From contig JAQJZZ010000015.1 in NCBI GenBank assembly GCA_030077755.1, forward strand, positions 1,860,001 through 1,924,000: a stretch of DNA of 64,000 nt, written 5' to 3'. The translations under genes and the position numbers were made by a program. A model generated the notes under the pieces. It was not told the origin of the DNA. It saw only the letters and a program-made list of their open reading frames with translations, and did not search any database. Source of the stretch: Filosporella fistucella (taxonomy: Eukaryota; Ascomycota; Leotiomycetes; Helotiales). Positions 24,661-35,985 of this stretch are shown piece after piece (positions within the stretch are counted from its first letter, which is position 1; every line of letters starts with the position of its first letter).

Positions 24661-27600
24661 AAGGAAATCTTAAATTATAAAAAGATTAATAAAATAATTA
24701 AATATTTAATTAAGTAAAAAGGCTATTTATATTTAGAAAATATATAAGAGCTTAAGTTAAACCTTTATTGCTTAAAATTCCTGAATAAGTTTTATTAATT
24801 ATATTCAAATTAGCTTAAAAAGCCTTATTAGAGAAATTTAATAATATCTTAACTTTAAAAGGATTAAAGGGAAAATTCCTAAAAGAAGAAAATAAGAGCA
24901 AATTGGCATTAAGGGTCTTAGCTTTTTAAATAGCCTTCCTTTTTTGCTCTTTTATAATATTTAGCTTATTTAAGGATTTTAAACCCTAATAAAGTATCTT
25001 AATAGCCCGCTAATAAAATATTTCCTATTATTTATTAATTCTTATTAATTTAGCTTAAAAAGCAATTAATTATTTAAATAATAATTATTAATTGCATTAA
25101 GCCTATTTTCACGCTTATAATAACTTATCCTTAATTTTTCTAATAATTGCCATTTAGCTTTAAAAGGACTTTAAATATTATAATTTAGGATATTAAAATA
25201 AATGCATTTAAAATACTTATTTAAATTTAAAGAAATTATATATATCCGCTCCGCATCTTTTTAATAGCATATATAAGAAGGCATAATTATTCCTTTTAAT
25301 AAAATGCAAGCATATAAATTTAATTAATTTTCTTTAATCTTTTTTAAGCAAATAATCTTCTTATTATTAAGAGTAATTATAATAAAAAAAGAAAAATAAT
25401 TATAATTAATCCTTAATATTTCCTTACCTTATTTCAGCATTAAGGCAATATTAATTTAAAAGGAAAATAATATTATAATTATAATTATAGCTATAGCCTA
25501 AGGCTTAGCAATCTGGCTAGATTATATAAAGAATTATAATTAAAAAATCACGAGATAGCTATTATATAATTAAATTAATGGAATTAAATAAATTAAAGGA
25601 ATTGAGTCTTAATTTAATTAATTTATATTAATTCACGGGATTTATTAAGAATAAAGGTTTTATATAAGACTAATACTCTTGCTATTAAATAAGAGCTTTA
25701 TGCTTAACTTTAAATAATATTTTTTATACTTAATAATATTATAATTAAAATATCTTTATAATATACTTATTCCTTACCCAAGATTATTATATAAGCACTA
25801 GCTTATATAATAACCATTATAATATAAGATAAGCCCAAGTATTATTTATTATTATATTAATTTATTTCTCGTCTTTTTAATCAAATTTAAAGCTTGTTAT
25901 TTATTATAAATTCTCCTTTTTAGTAATTAGAGTAATTTTGCTATATTTCGCTTTTAAAATAGCCTATTTACCTCTAGCATTAATATAATTACCGGCAAGC
26001 GTTTTATTAAGTTTATTAATGTATTTGCTAAGTATAAATATAATTTAAGCATTTGCTCTTTAATACTTCTCGCTTTAACCAATAAGTAGCATATCCTTAT
26101 TACCTTTTATAACATCTTGAATTTTATTTAATTTCGCAAATTTCTTTATATCCTTTTCAATTATCCTATTAAGTATTAATATATTTATTAAGAAGTTTAA
26201 GGTATTAATATTAATAAACTTAGCGTATATTTTAATAATTATAAAGTTGATTCCTTTTTTAATTATTTAATATTCAAATTCTATAAATTATATTTATTAA
26301 TTATCTTAAGATAAAATTGATATAAATTTCTTAATATTATTTTATAAAGATTTTATTTTATGGAATTACTATTTAAAAAAGGAATAAAATATTATAGGTA
26401 AATAATTAAATAAAAATATATATATATAATTAAAATTAAAATTAAAATAATAATAATAATTATAATATAAAAAGAAAATAAATTAATAAATATATTAATA
26501 TATGCTTTCTTTTAATTAAGAATTTATTAAAATTACTTCGTCCTTATTAGCTATATAATAGACTTATAAACTTATAAGATATTAATGGTAATTAATTTAA
26601 TTCCTTTATTAATTTTAGCTATTATTGCAAATTAAAATATATAACCTATTAAGAAATAAAAGCTATATAATTAAATCAAGTTAACTTTAATTAACTTAGG
26701 ATAAGAATAATTAAATTAAAAAGAATTAAGGAATTTAAGCTAATTATATATATTCCTTATATAAATGTATAAAGAATTATATTAACCTATTCTATTATTT
26801 TAAATACGCTTTATATAATTTCTTTTAAATATAAGAAATGTGCTTACTTTAATAAATTTAATAATTATTGCTTTTTAAAAAATTAGCAAATGCTTAAGCT
26901 CAAATTTTATATAATATTATCTTAAAACTAAGTATAGCTTTTATTATTTAAAGGCATTTATTAAATAGGTAATGAATTAGGCTATAATCATTATATTAAA
27001 TAAAAACCACTTTAATAAGAAATTAACAATTCTTAATCAATTTTAAATAAGGCTTATATCTTAGCTATTAAACTTAATATTTATTTCTTTATCTTTTATA
27101 TTTTGCACGGTATAGCATTTAATTACTTTTTTAATTTATAATTTAATAATATAATAAATAGCTTATTGCCTTAAACTTGAGGTCTTATAAAAATATGTAA
27201 AAGATTATATTTAAAGGTTTTTATAAAGAATACAAGCAAAATAGCTAAAAGAGTAATATAATAATTATTTGCCTTTTAATAAGCAATTAATAAATTCTTG
27301 TATATTAGCCTTCTTTAAGATATATTAATAAGCTTAGCGAGCTTAATTAATTCTAATTTTATAAGCGTATTTATTTCTTTAAATAACTTATTTTAATACT
27401 TAATTATAAAACTAAATATAATAATTCTTTTATCTTATATATATTTATAAAAAAGGCATTTAATAAAATATTTATAATTTTTTTAATAATAATCTTTAAA
27501 TATATTTTGCAAAGGCTTATATTTATTAAAAGGTTTTTATAAAGCGGATTAAAAGGAATTTGCAATATTAAATAATTTAAATTAACCTAATAAAAATATA

Positions 27601-27879
27601 ATTTAATAAATTACTTTATATAATATATCTTAAATAATATTAAGGTATTTCTTATATATTATAATTATATTTAAATCTTTATTAAATTGTTTTTAATAAA
27701 ATATAAATCTTAATTTAATATATATTATTATTATTATAAGAAATATTAAAAAGGAATAAGTATAGCAAAGTTATTATAATAAATAATATTATTATTTATA
27801 ATATATTATAAGGTTAATAATAGCAAATAATATAATTATAAGGTTTTATATTAAAGTATTATAAAATTATTATCCGGAT

Positions 27880-29025
27880 TCCTTAATTCCAAATTTTGAC
27901 TTTTGCTCCTTAAATAATTAAATTATACTTTGCTAAGTAAGAAAGTATAAGGGCTAAGCATAAGTATTAAATTATAAATAATCTCTAGGATTTTAAATTT
28001 ATTATTTAAATATTTAATAAAAATAATAAATAAGGAGGATAAAGAGAATAATATATATATTCTTTATTCTTAAAAATTCCTTTATAAATTTGGTTATTAA
28101 CTTAATAAAGAATTACAAGCAAGAATTATTATAATCCTAAATTAAAGTTAATTTAAAATAATAATATTAAAATTAAATTAAATCTTTTAATCGGTTATTA
28201 ATAATGCCTATAAGCTAATAAAAGAGAATTAATTAGATTCAAAGCTAATTAAGCTTAAAAGTTATTTTTCTTATAATTAATAATATATAAGCGTATTTAG
28301 CCAAATCCTTAATATATATTATAATATTCTCCTACTTTATATTATTAAGGTTTTTATTAATAGCTATAATCTTAATTACCTAAGATTTTTTAATTAAAGA
28401 CTTTATAAGGATAAGCCAAAGTTTAAGGCATTTTATATTAAAACCTTATATTTAAACTATATTATTAATCTTTTTCCTCAATTTAATAAATTATAAGGTA
28501 TTATTTCCAAAATATTTATAGCAAGCTTATATATTTGATTTTAGGCTATTTCCGTCTTCCTTTACCTTATTATTAATTATAGACCTAATATAAAAAATTA
28601 TAAAGAAAATTGGCTAAGACTTTATAAAAGCACTAAGCGGGTTATTTTTTAATAAAGGTTTAATATTTAAGAATAAAATAAAATTAGCGGAATATTTTAA
28701 GTAAATCTCTATGTGCTATATACTCCTTATGCTATCCCTTAACCTAATTAAGATGGTCTTAGGTATTTTGACTATAATGCTTTTGCCGGAGTCGTCTTAT
28801 ATTGAGATTATCGGATTTGGATATGTAATACTTAGGTGGGTGTTATATTTCATCATTAAAGAGGTTATTGTCATTATTAGGATTGTTATCGGCCTCCACC
28901 AAAAGACTCTCTAAATCGGTGTCACTTGATGCCTCGTCATCACTATCGAAAAGATTGTCTTGGTCGGAATCGTTTGAGCTATCGAATTCGTAATCGACGT
29001 CTTCATCGTGTTGAGGCTGGTGCAT
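27880..29025 (-). pseudogene. Decayed DUF3435-type tyrosine recombinase
   Basis: The first ~60 codons, from ATG at 29025 down to about 28845, are open and acidic (DEDVDYEFDSSNDSDQDNL). Beyond that the frame enters the AT-rich island and acquires TAA and TAG at positions where Gln or Trp would be expected (for example at RLRQKHYSQNT then a stop, DHLN then a stop). Between about 28200 and 28320 the translation IYIKDLAKYAYILL is followed by a stop-riddled stretch that aligns by eye to the recombinase core up to its first conserved Arg (NNR). Near 28080 KFIKEFLRIKN continues this. The family (PF11917-like) includes Crypton-related recombinases and Starship captains. The assignment is from memory of the family pattern. 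The downstream catalytic His and Tyr region could not be read. Confidence 0.6.
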
Positions 29026-29043
29026 AATCTGATCGGGCGTCAA

Positions 29044-29685
29044 AGGGGGTAAGAGAGAGCCAAGGTATTAAGATAGCTCTGCCAGCCAGATCAAGGAGGT
29101 CTAAAGGGTGACAATAATCGAGGAGAAGGGAAAATGTGGCACATATGCATAGCATTTATTCCAGGAGACTCGTGATTGTGTTCGACTGCGCTCGACAGGA
29201 TTTACGCTAAAGGGGTTTGTCGATGCGAATTGGGATTTACGATGGATTTAGATTCCTAGGAACGATGTAATTATTTTATTATAGTACCTAGTAATGTAAA
29301 CTTATTCGAACTAAATCGGGACATGTGTGATGAATTCAGAAGAGTATTTGAGATACATGATACATACTGACATCTAGTTTAGCCTGATTTTGTGGTTTGG
29401 TATACAATTTGTTGATTTGGGGAAGAGATAGAAGAAATTGCCTAAAGAGAACACTCAGGCTTCCCTGACATTTGCCCAATTCTTCTCCATCTGTTGCAAT
29501 AAGGAGGAGACGTAACAACAATTGTATATCACGTGTATATCACCTGCTACCCGGTTCAAAAAGGGGTCAGCTTCCTCGCCTCCCCTGTCCCCCTCGCCTC
29601 GATATCTCACAAATAAACTCCCCTCCACCCAAACTCCTCAAGCCGTCAACTTCCAAGCCATCTCATCCTCAACCCCACCTGTAGA
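29044..29685. other. Intergenic region right of the AT-rich island
   Basis: About 640 bp of ordinary composition between the divergent decayed recombinase and the next gene. A pyrimidine-rich stretch at 29560-29680 precedes the ATG of the hypothetical gene. No gene is seen. Confidence 0.5.
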
Positions 29686-30807
29686 ATGCCCACCGACGCA
29701 GAACGCTCAGCATGGGCCAAAGCCATCCACGACCCTACCTCCCTAACCCCCTCAGAAAAACTCACAGCACTCGGTCTCCCCGACCCAGAGACCCAAGAAA
29801 CCACAACTCGTCAAGTAACCGGCTTATCGGTTGAGCAATTACAAAACAAAGCCCTTACTACCCCTGAATCACTTACCTTATCTGAATGCACGTTCATTCA
29901 ATCCGGTTACCGCATCTTAAGTCCGGCTGAAATAGCTGATAGACAGGAATTGTATTGGTCAGATAGTGATCGCGATGCTATTCTCCAAGCGCAGATTAAA
30001 TTGAGGACGAGAAGGGAGTGGGATATTGAACGTCTTGTAGAGGATAGGGTTTTTAAATTGAGTGAGGAGAGGAATAGGGTCGTTATGGAAGGGTATAGGA
30101 GGGGTATGGAAGCGCCTTGTGCGTGGGTTACGAGGGTTATTGGAGGGGGGAGGAAATGGGGATTTGTGGTGCTCAGAGATGAGAGGACGGAGGGAGGAGA
30201 GGGTTGGGAGGGATTTTTGAGGGAGGTCGAGGGGTGGATTTTTAATGGGGTGGCGGGACTGAAAGGGGGAGATGTGGTTAATTCGACAAGGGAGTTTTTG
30301 TGGGGAGAGGGAGTGGTGGATGAGAGTGATGAGGAGGGTCTGAAGAGGTATGTTTATTCGTTCGAGATTAGGATCGTGGCTTATTTAAATAGAGCGTTTC
30401 AAGAAACTCTCCCCACTGAAGGAGAAGGTAGTCCATTCATTTTAAGAAACACATTTCTCCTAGTTACGCCAGAAGTCGTGAGTTCCTGCGCAAAAGACAA
30501 TACCCAAGAAAAATGGATTTGGGCATACGACGCAAATTCCGACCCCAAGACCACGGCTTCAGAAAATGGTGATGAGCAATATCGTGGGAGAGTGAAGGTG
30601 AATCTACGTACGTTGTTTACATGGTTCTATGCTGTTCGCTCAGAGGAATTGCATAGCATGGATACTCTCTGGCGGAAAGCTCAACAGGATCCCGAACAAG
30701 CCTATTTGGTGGGCACTACGGGTGGGATTTATCATCATCCTTTGGTTAAGATAGAGCCGGGTGTGAATTATCCTTTTAATTCATATGAGCTCAGGCGTGA
30801 CGATTAG
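29686..30807 (+). CDS. Hypothetical protein, 373 aa
   Basis: A single long exon from ATG to stop, preceded by a CT-rich leader. The product is soluble, with no signal peptide or membrane segment. The N-terminal third resembles a helical region with repeated SL-x-E motifs (TSLTPSEKL, ESLTLSECTF). A central charged stretch (LRTRREWDIERLVEDRVFKLSEERNR) looks helical or coiled. The C-terminal half, with YRGRVKVNLRTLFTWFYAVR, resembles uncharacterised leotiomycete proteins. I do not recognise a named domain. It is tail to tail with the chitinase locus, about 145 bp away. A strongly G-rich patch at 30140-30320 is a local codon-use oddity. Confidence 0.75.
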   Translation: MPTDAERSAWAKAIHDPTSLTPSEKLTALGLPDPETQETTTRQVTGLSVEQLQNKALTTPESLTLSECTFIQSGYRILSPAEIADRQELYWSDSDRDAILQAQIKLRTRREWDIERLVEDRVFKLSEERNRVVMEGYRRGMEAPCAWVTRVIGGGRKWGFVVLRDERTEGGEGWEGFLREVEGWIFNGVAGLKGGDVVNSTREFLWGEGVVDESDEEGLKRYVYSFEIRIVAYLNRAFQETLPTEGEGSPFILRNTFLLVTPEVVSSCAKDNTQEKWIWAYDANSDPKTTASENGDEQYRGRVKVNLRTLFTWFYAVRSEELHSMDTLWRKAQQDPEQAYLVGTTGGIYHHPLVKIEPGVNYPFNSYELRRDD

Positions 30808-30952
30808 AAGAGATATAGGTGATAGATCTGCGAAATAGAGAAAACATGGTTACAAAGGAAGTTCCCATGGTGTGGATGTGGGAATGCATACTTCCTACGC
30901 TGTGAAATCCGATCTCAAACAATCTATTATCAATTATATCTACAAAAATGAT

Positions 30953-33900
30953 CTACCCGTTATACTTAAACGAAGCCAAGTTCGCATGTGCTCCCTCAGC
31001 CTGTAATCTCAAGCCATTCAGATCCCTCACAATTCTCGTCGCCGTCGCAAAAAGCGGATGCGTCGGATCAGTCGTATAAGGTACCCACACCGCTCTCAAT
31101 TGTCCAATGCGATTAAGTACCCAATTACGAATAAAGTAATCCATTCTCGTTCCCCATGCTTCAATTCCTTCGGCCCAGATAGGCATGATGTTTAGGATAT
31201 AGTTGTTGTGGATTCCGCCGCCGGCGCCGTTCCAGTTGAACGTGTCTTGGAATTGGCGGAGACGGTTATACAGGGCTCGTACGACGAGGTTGAGATTGCC
31301 GTCGATGGTGGGGTGGGAGAGGTAGCTGAGGGCTCCTAGGACCTGGGAAGGGTTAGAGAGGAAGGTTTTTGGGGGACGTGAGGACTCACGCTTTGGATTG
31401 CGGAAAGAGCCTGGAGACCCTCTCTGGGTGTTGGGTTATCCCATCTATTTTCGACCTATCTAGTATCTGAGACTGGAGAGCGACAACTCCAGCCCTGAAA
31501 GCCACAAATTAGCACCGATCCAAAAACTGGGTTACCCATATTCAATCGTTGGTAGGGTGCTTACATTAGCTTTGTAAATGTTTCCAACTGCATCCATCAA
31601 CGCCATGTGGTTTGCATTTTTCTTGGCTCCCACTTCCCACATGAGGTGTTGATCAGGTCGTCCCGTCAATTCATTCACACTACCTCCCCAAGTCTCATAT
31701 GGCCTCTGGAACCAATCTGTCAGTACCCAAGCGGGAATACCAGGATTCTGTGCTCGATATTCAGGAACATGGACGCCGCCACTATTGATTTCGGGAAAGA
31801 CTCGCAAGACGACGAATTGCAAAACACGTGCTACTGTTTGTAACTCAAAGATATATTTCACTATAACATGTTAGGTTCAAAGCTTTTTAATTTGTTGGCG
31901 GGGTAATTGTGAAATACGTACCAGCCCAGCCAGGTACAGCTTCGGGATCAACAGTCTCAATATAGGTAGCAGTAGCGCAAGAGGTGGTATCCAAGGTATA
32001 ACGGACTCTGATACCTGTCGCAGTGACCCACGCTTCGCCATTATTACCATTTGGATATGTCCACGAAGTTACAATAATAAAAATAGGTTGTCCATTCGCA
32101 TCAGTTCCAAGATTAACAGTGAAATTTCTTTCACCACCATCTCTCTTTTCCAGGAAATGCATCTTCTCTTCACGATCCATAAGATGGTCTAAGGTAACGA
32201 CTGTATCATCTCTCTTGACATTGGACGGGCCCTGTGAATCAATTCAATCCTGATCACCCTCAAAGAAATCGGGTTGAGCGATTAAAATCGACCACTGATC
32301 GCATGGCGCTTCCGTAGTATTTGGAGTAGAGTAGAATTGTTGTACGGCCAAATTGAATTCTTCCAAATTGCAAGGAATTTGCTCGGATAGGTACTCGTAA
32401 TCCACAGTTTTCCATGCCGCACTGCTGGCTAGATAAACCTTGATGAAGTGGAGATAAAGGTAGGAGTATCTGCCTCCGACTTGGGTGTCCCCTATATAGT
32501 AAAAAAAGTCAGTGCTGCACGTGCTGAAACAAATAGTAAAGTTGATTGACTTACACAAGATTTGGAGATCCGCTAACCAATTCGTTGCAGCTTCATAGTT
32601 CGACAGAAGCGCGTAAAGAAGGCCTATCATAGAGTTCCTTGGTGTTTTAGTGATCGAGACAGCTCTTGAATGCAATGAGGTAGACGGGATGAAGTCGTTT
32701 GTCTCGTTCATGGACCTGACTTTTAGCCCGCCACTGCCATCCGAGAACCTGAAACATTGCCCGAACTCGTCGGCCATGAAGGCAGCCACAGCATCTTTGT
32801 ATGCCTGGTATTCTGGGGTGATGATCGTCTTATTGACAGTGTACGTGTAAGTGTCTTCACAACACCACACTTCGGCACCTCCATTGTTGAAGCAGGATCC
32901 AGCATTGTCCACTATATTTTGTGTCAGCTAAGGTCCATTTCTAATAACTCTCCTGCCCCACGAGAGAGATGATGAAAGGAGGTGGCAGCACAAAGTATTA
33001 CTTACTGGCAACTCTGACTGTATTGATCGGGCAACCAGACTTGCACCACTTCTTCGCATCGTGTCCTGCTGGTACTGTGCCTGCACCTGCTGAGCCTGTC
33101 AACTGTTTACAATTCGTCCACCTGAGGTCAGGCTGATCGGCCTTGCAACAATAAGCTCGATGCTGAAGGTGATCACCATCTTTCCCTAAGCCTCCGGAGA
33201 CCTGACCACAAGGCACCGCACCGCTTCCTGAGGCAGAAGATGCAAGCAATGATGGCTTCTCTGTTGGGCAGTGATCAGAATTTACCAAAGGAACAGAGGT
33301 TGTGTCGCATTTTCCTGGTTGCCCATTCCACATGCAGGTATTGTAAAGAGCCATGGACTTTGGGGCGGTGCTACAGCAGATCTGGTAATAGCCACCTTTC
33401 ACTGTGTTGTGGCATTCTTGACTGACACTGCCAATCTCTGTCCATCCTGGATATGAGGCGCTGCAGGTACCAGTGGTACCTCCAGTACATGCGCCATTGT
33501 TGAGAAAGAAGTGTGCGCACTAGGAGTAGTCAGCGACGACTCGTTGAGGAACAGGAGGAGTCGGAGGAGCATTGACTTGTGAGAACTCGTAAAAAGTTGA
33601 GATGATTCAACCCAAGGAAAGCAATGAAAGTATGTACGTCTTATGCTTACATGGGGTTTTGGGAATTCATTCGGGCAGCAAAACTTTCGAAAGATATTCT
33701 TCGAGCCGCACCAAGATGAATCTTGGATCTCCGTACCTGTTGATGTAAGTTTCAAGTTCAGATCCATGATCCGTGCTTCGTGATGCTACTCACCATAGGG
33801 AATTATGTTATCACCGCCCGTTCCAGCTTCGCGATAGATCGGGCTGTAATTGTCGCCAACATTTGGTGAGCTACAGTCTTCCCCACAAGCTGACCTAATT

Positions 33901-35985
33901 ATTGTAAAAATGTTAGTATATATTCAGATGCATTAAACGCGTTAATTGACACGAGATCTGGGTAGGAGACTTGCCATCGGCATTGACGATTGGTCATTGT
34001 TTGTGTTATAGTTTGGAATCCTTCTGGATCACTCCCTAAAGCCTTTTGCACAAACATGGCGGACCTGCCAGTGGAAGTAGCCAACGCACCAGATGAGGCA
34101 TGATCATCAGAATCTTGACCTAAGTTTCGATATCGGATTAGTTTCTGCAAAACGTGGGACTTCGAAGTTGAAGTGATAATGAAGAATCCAGACAGCTGAA
34201 ACATACTTAGAGCCCAAACCATAACACCACCCAAGCACATACTCCTTGCAAAGTCCGATTTCTGCTGGTAAGTATCCGGATCATCATAAGCAACCCATTG
34301 GTCATCCCAAGTTATTACTTTGACAGCCGCATCTTTGTAATGTGTGGGTGTGAGTCCCCTAGTCTTGATCTGCCTGGCAATCTCTGCATTTGAAAGTGTA
34401 CCGACCGAGTCGGTGCAGAGACCTGCCTTACCGGCGGACTCGAAGAGACAGCCAGGGGTGGAACACGCCGGGTTCGTCATGGTGAAAGTTCGGGCGTAAA
34501 ATGCTAGTCCTAACACAACTTTGTCCGGGCTGATCTTGTTGCGCCATAGCAAGTCCAATGCGGTTGTAATTTCAGTCAAATTCGTGTGAGCTGCCTCGGA
34601 TGTCAGCCTCTAGACGTAAGTGTTAGGATAGGAATAGGCTACCATTAAGATAATTGCCCAACCATTTGTTGCCCTTATCCCAAAGACCATGAAGATCATA
34701 AGCTGTCAAGATGTTTGGTTAGCGGGTGCGAAAATAAGAGGCTTCCTTATCGTAGAGGATTTTGCACTTACTCATCATGTTGAAAAAGTCGACGGAATCC
34801 TGCAGCTTGACAATATCAAAATGCTGAAGGTACCAATACGAAGCTGGAAGAGTGATAGAAAGTCCACTTCGGCCACCTGTCGATAGCAAGTGACCTTTCA
34901 AGTTGGCTATGAATGCGGGGAAATTTGCAAAATCCTTCGCCTTGCCACTCCTGTCATCGGCTTCGGGATATTCCCAATCGATGTCCACACCATCAAAATC
35001 ATAAGTAGACAGAAACGAGGTCAATGAAGTAAAGAACGCATTTTGATTAGCAGTAGAGCCAGCCAGGTCGCTGAAGGTAGTGGCAGTTGCTCCAGGATCA
35101 TTGAAGGTCCATCCTCCGATTGCAATGAAGACTTTTAGATCTGGTTGCAACTTTTTCAGCAATGTGACTTCTTTGTAAAGATCCTTATCGGCATAGTACG
35201 CTGGAACAACTTGAAAAGTTTGGGGGTTGATTGAAGCGAATGCAAAATTGATATGGCTGTAGACGCCAAGGGGAATGTTCTTGGGTGGGAAAGTGTCGCA
35301 AGCTCTGCGAGCAGCCCATCCTTCGTAGCTGCAAATACAAGTCAGCCACTATCATAGAATATCTCCACCAAAGGAACACAAGGTATGAGAGAAGCGACTC
35401 GATCAAGAAGTAGAAAAATGATGGGTGTAGAAGGCAACGAAGATTTGAACTCACTAGCCAACGACCCGTTGCAAGGATCCTTTGGAGCTACAAGAAGGCC
35501 GAGTAACAGTTTTGTTGCCACAGAACTCCTCGGTCAAGCCACAGAAGCCCCATCTGTGTCCAATTAATTCTTCTTCTAAGACAATTTCCAAGGGGCGCAT
35601 ACTTGCTACAACAAACATTTAGAGGGCAATTTTCCACTTCTGCGAATCCAGATGCCCCATAGCCAGGATCACAGTAAGACTTGCTGCCGCAGTCTGCGAC
35701 ACATACCGCAGACGAACAATCTGTATTCTGGCATCAGTGATGGTAAATCGAGGTCGAACCAAGGACAACTCACAATCCGGGCCGAGTCCGCAAAACCCAA
35801 ACTTGTTGCAGCAGCCTGTACCGGCCTTGCACGGATTGTTAGCATCATATCCTAATTTGTAGTCACAGGTCGATAGGCATCCAGCTCCGCAGTGAGCAGC
35901 ATCTGTTCCACAGAACCCAAACGATGAACAGCATCCTGTTGCACATTTAACTGTTGCGCTACAGGTCATGCCTTTCAGATTGAAA
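30953..35985 (-). CDS. Killer-toxin-like GH18 chitinase, subgroup C type (gene B)
   Basis: A secreted-type multi-domain chitinase read on the minus strand with more than ten short introns. In order: hevein-type chitin-binding repeats (35969-35500, with CCSSFGFCG, CCNKFGFCG and WGFCG), a GH18 catalytic domain (about 35340-34220), Cys-rich repeats (about 34000-33010), then the long C-terminal region ending at 30953. The catalytic motif DGVDIDWEYPE is intact, with its Glu at 34971-34973. This is the architecture of chitinases related to the alpha/beta subunit of the yeast killer toxin zymocin. Oddities: it has no signal peptide or promoter of its own and is continuous in frame with the preceding gene A remnant; one TGA lies in frame at 32244-32246; one intron (33974-33895) appears to be of the GC-AG type. 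An apparent TAG near 33520 is only a splice acceptor. Confidence 0.75.
33895..33974 (-). other. Probable GC-AG intron in chitinase gene B
   Basis: The Cys-rich reading frame before and after is joined only if the donor is GCAAGT at 33974 and the acceptor TTAG at 33895. Both GT donors nearby are in the wrong phase. A CTAAC branch point lies upstream of the acceptor. Confidence 0.6.

Larger units (their letters stand above)
16100..28835. other. AT-rich, RIP-like island
   Basis: Composition changes abruptly from ordinary fungal DNA to very AT-rich sequence near 16.1 kb and back near 28.83 kb. Inside are low-complexity arrays, a palindromic repeat, a decayed Copia element and a decayed tyrosine recombinase. 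Many decoded elements show stops at expected Gln and Trp codons, the C-to-T/G-to-A pattern expected from RIP. A patch at about 18900-19110 is less AT-rich. From about 24660 to 27870 I see no gene that can be identified; it is presumably decayed transposon sequence. Confidence 0.85.

Noticed and set aside
16100..28835. Mitochondrial DNA insertion as the cause of the AT-rich block
   Set aside because: No mitochondrial gene is recognisable. The block contains a nuclear Copia element and a DUF3435-type recombinase with RIP-like changes.
28711..28914. Plus-strand 67-codon hydrophobic frame
   Set aside because: It is antisense to the decayed recombinase and its hydrophobicity comes from AT-rich codons.
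33515..33530. TAG read as a stop in chitinase gene B
   Set aside because: The TAG is the acceptor of an intron that begins GTAAGC after the codons for PKPH. Splicing there restores the Cys-rich frame in phase.
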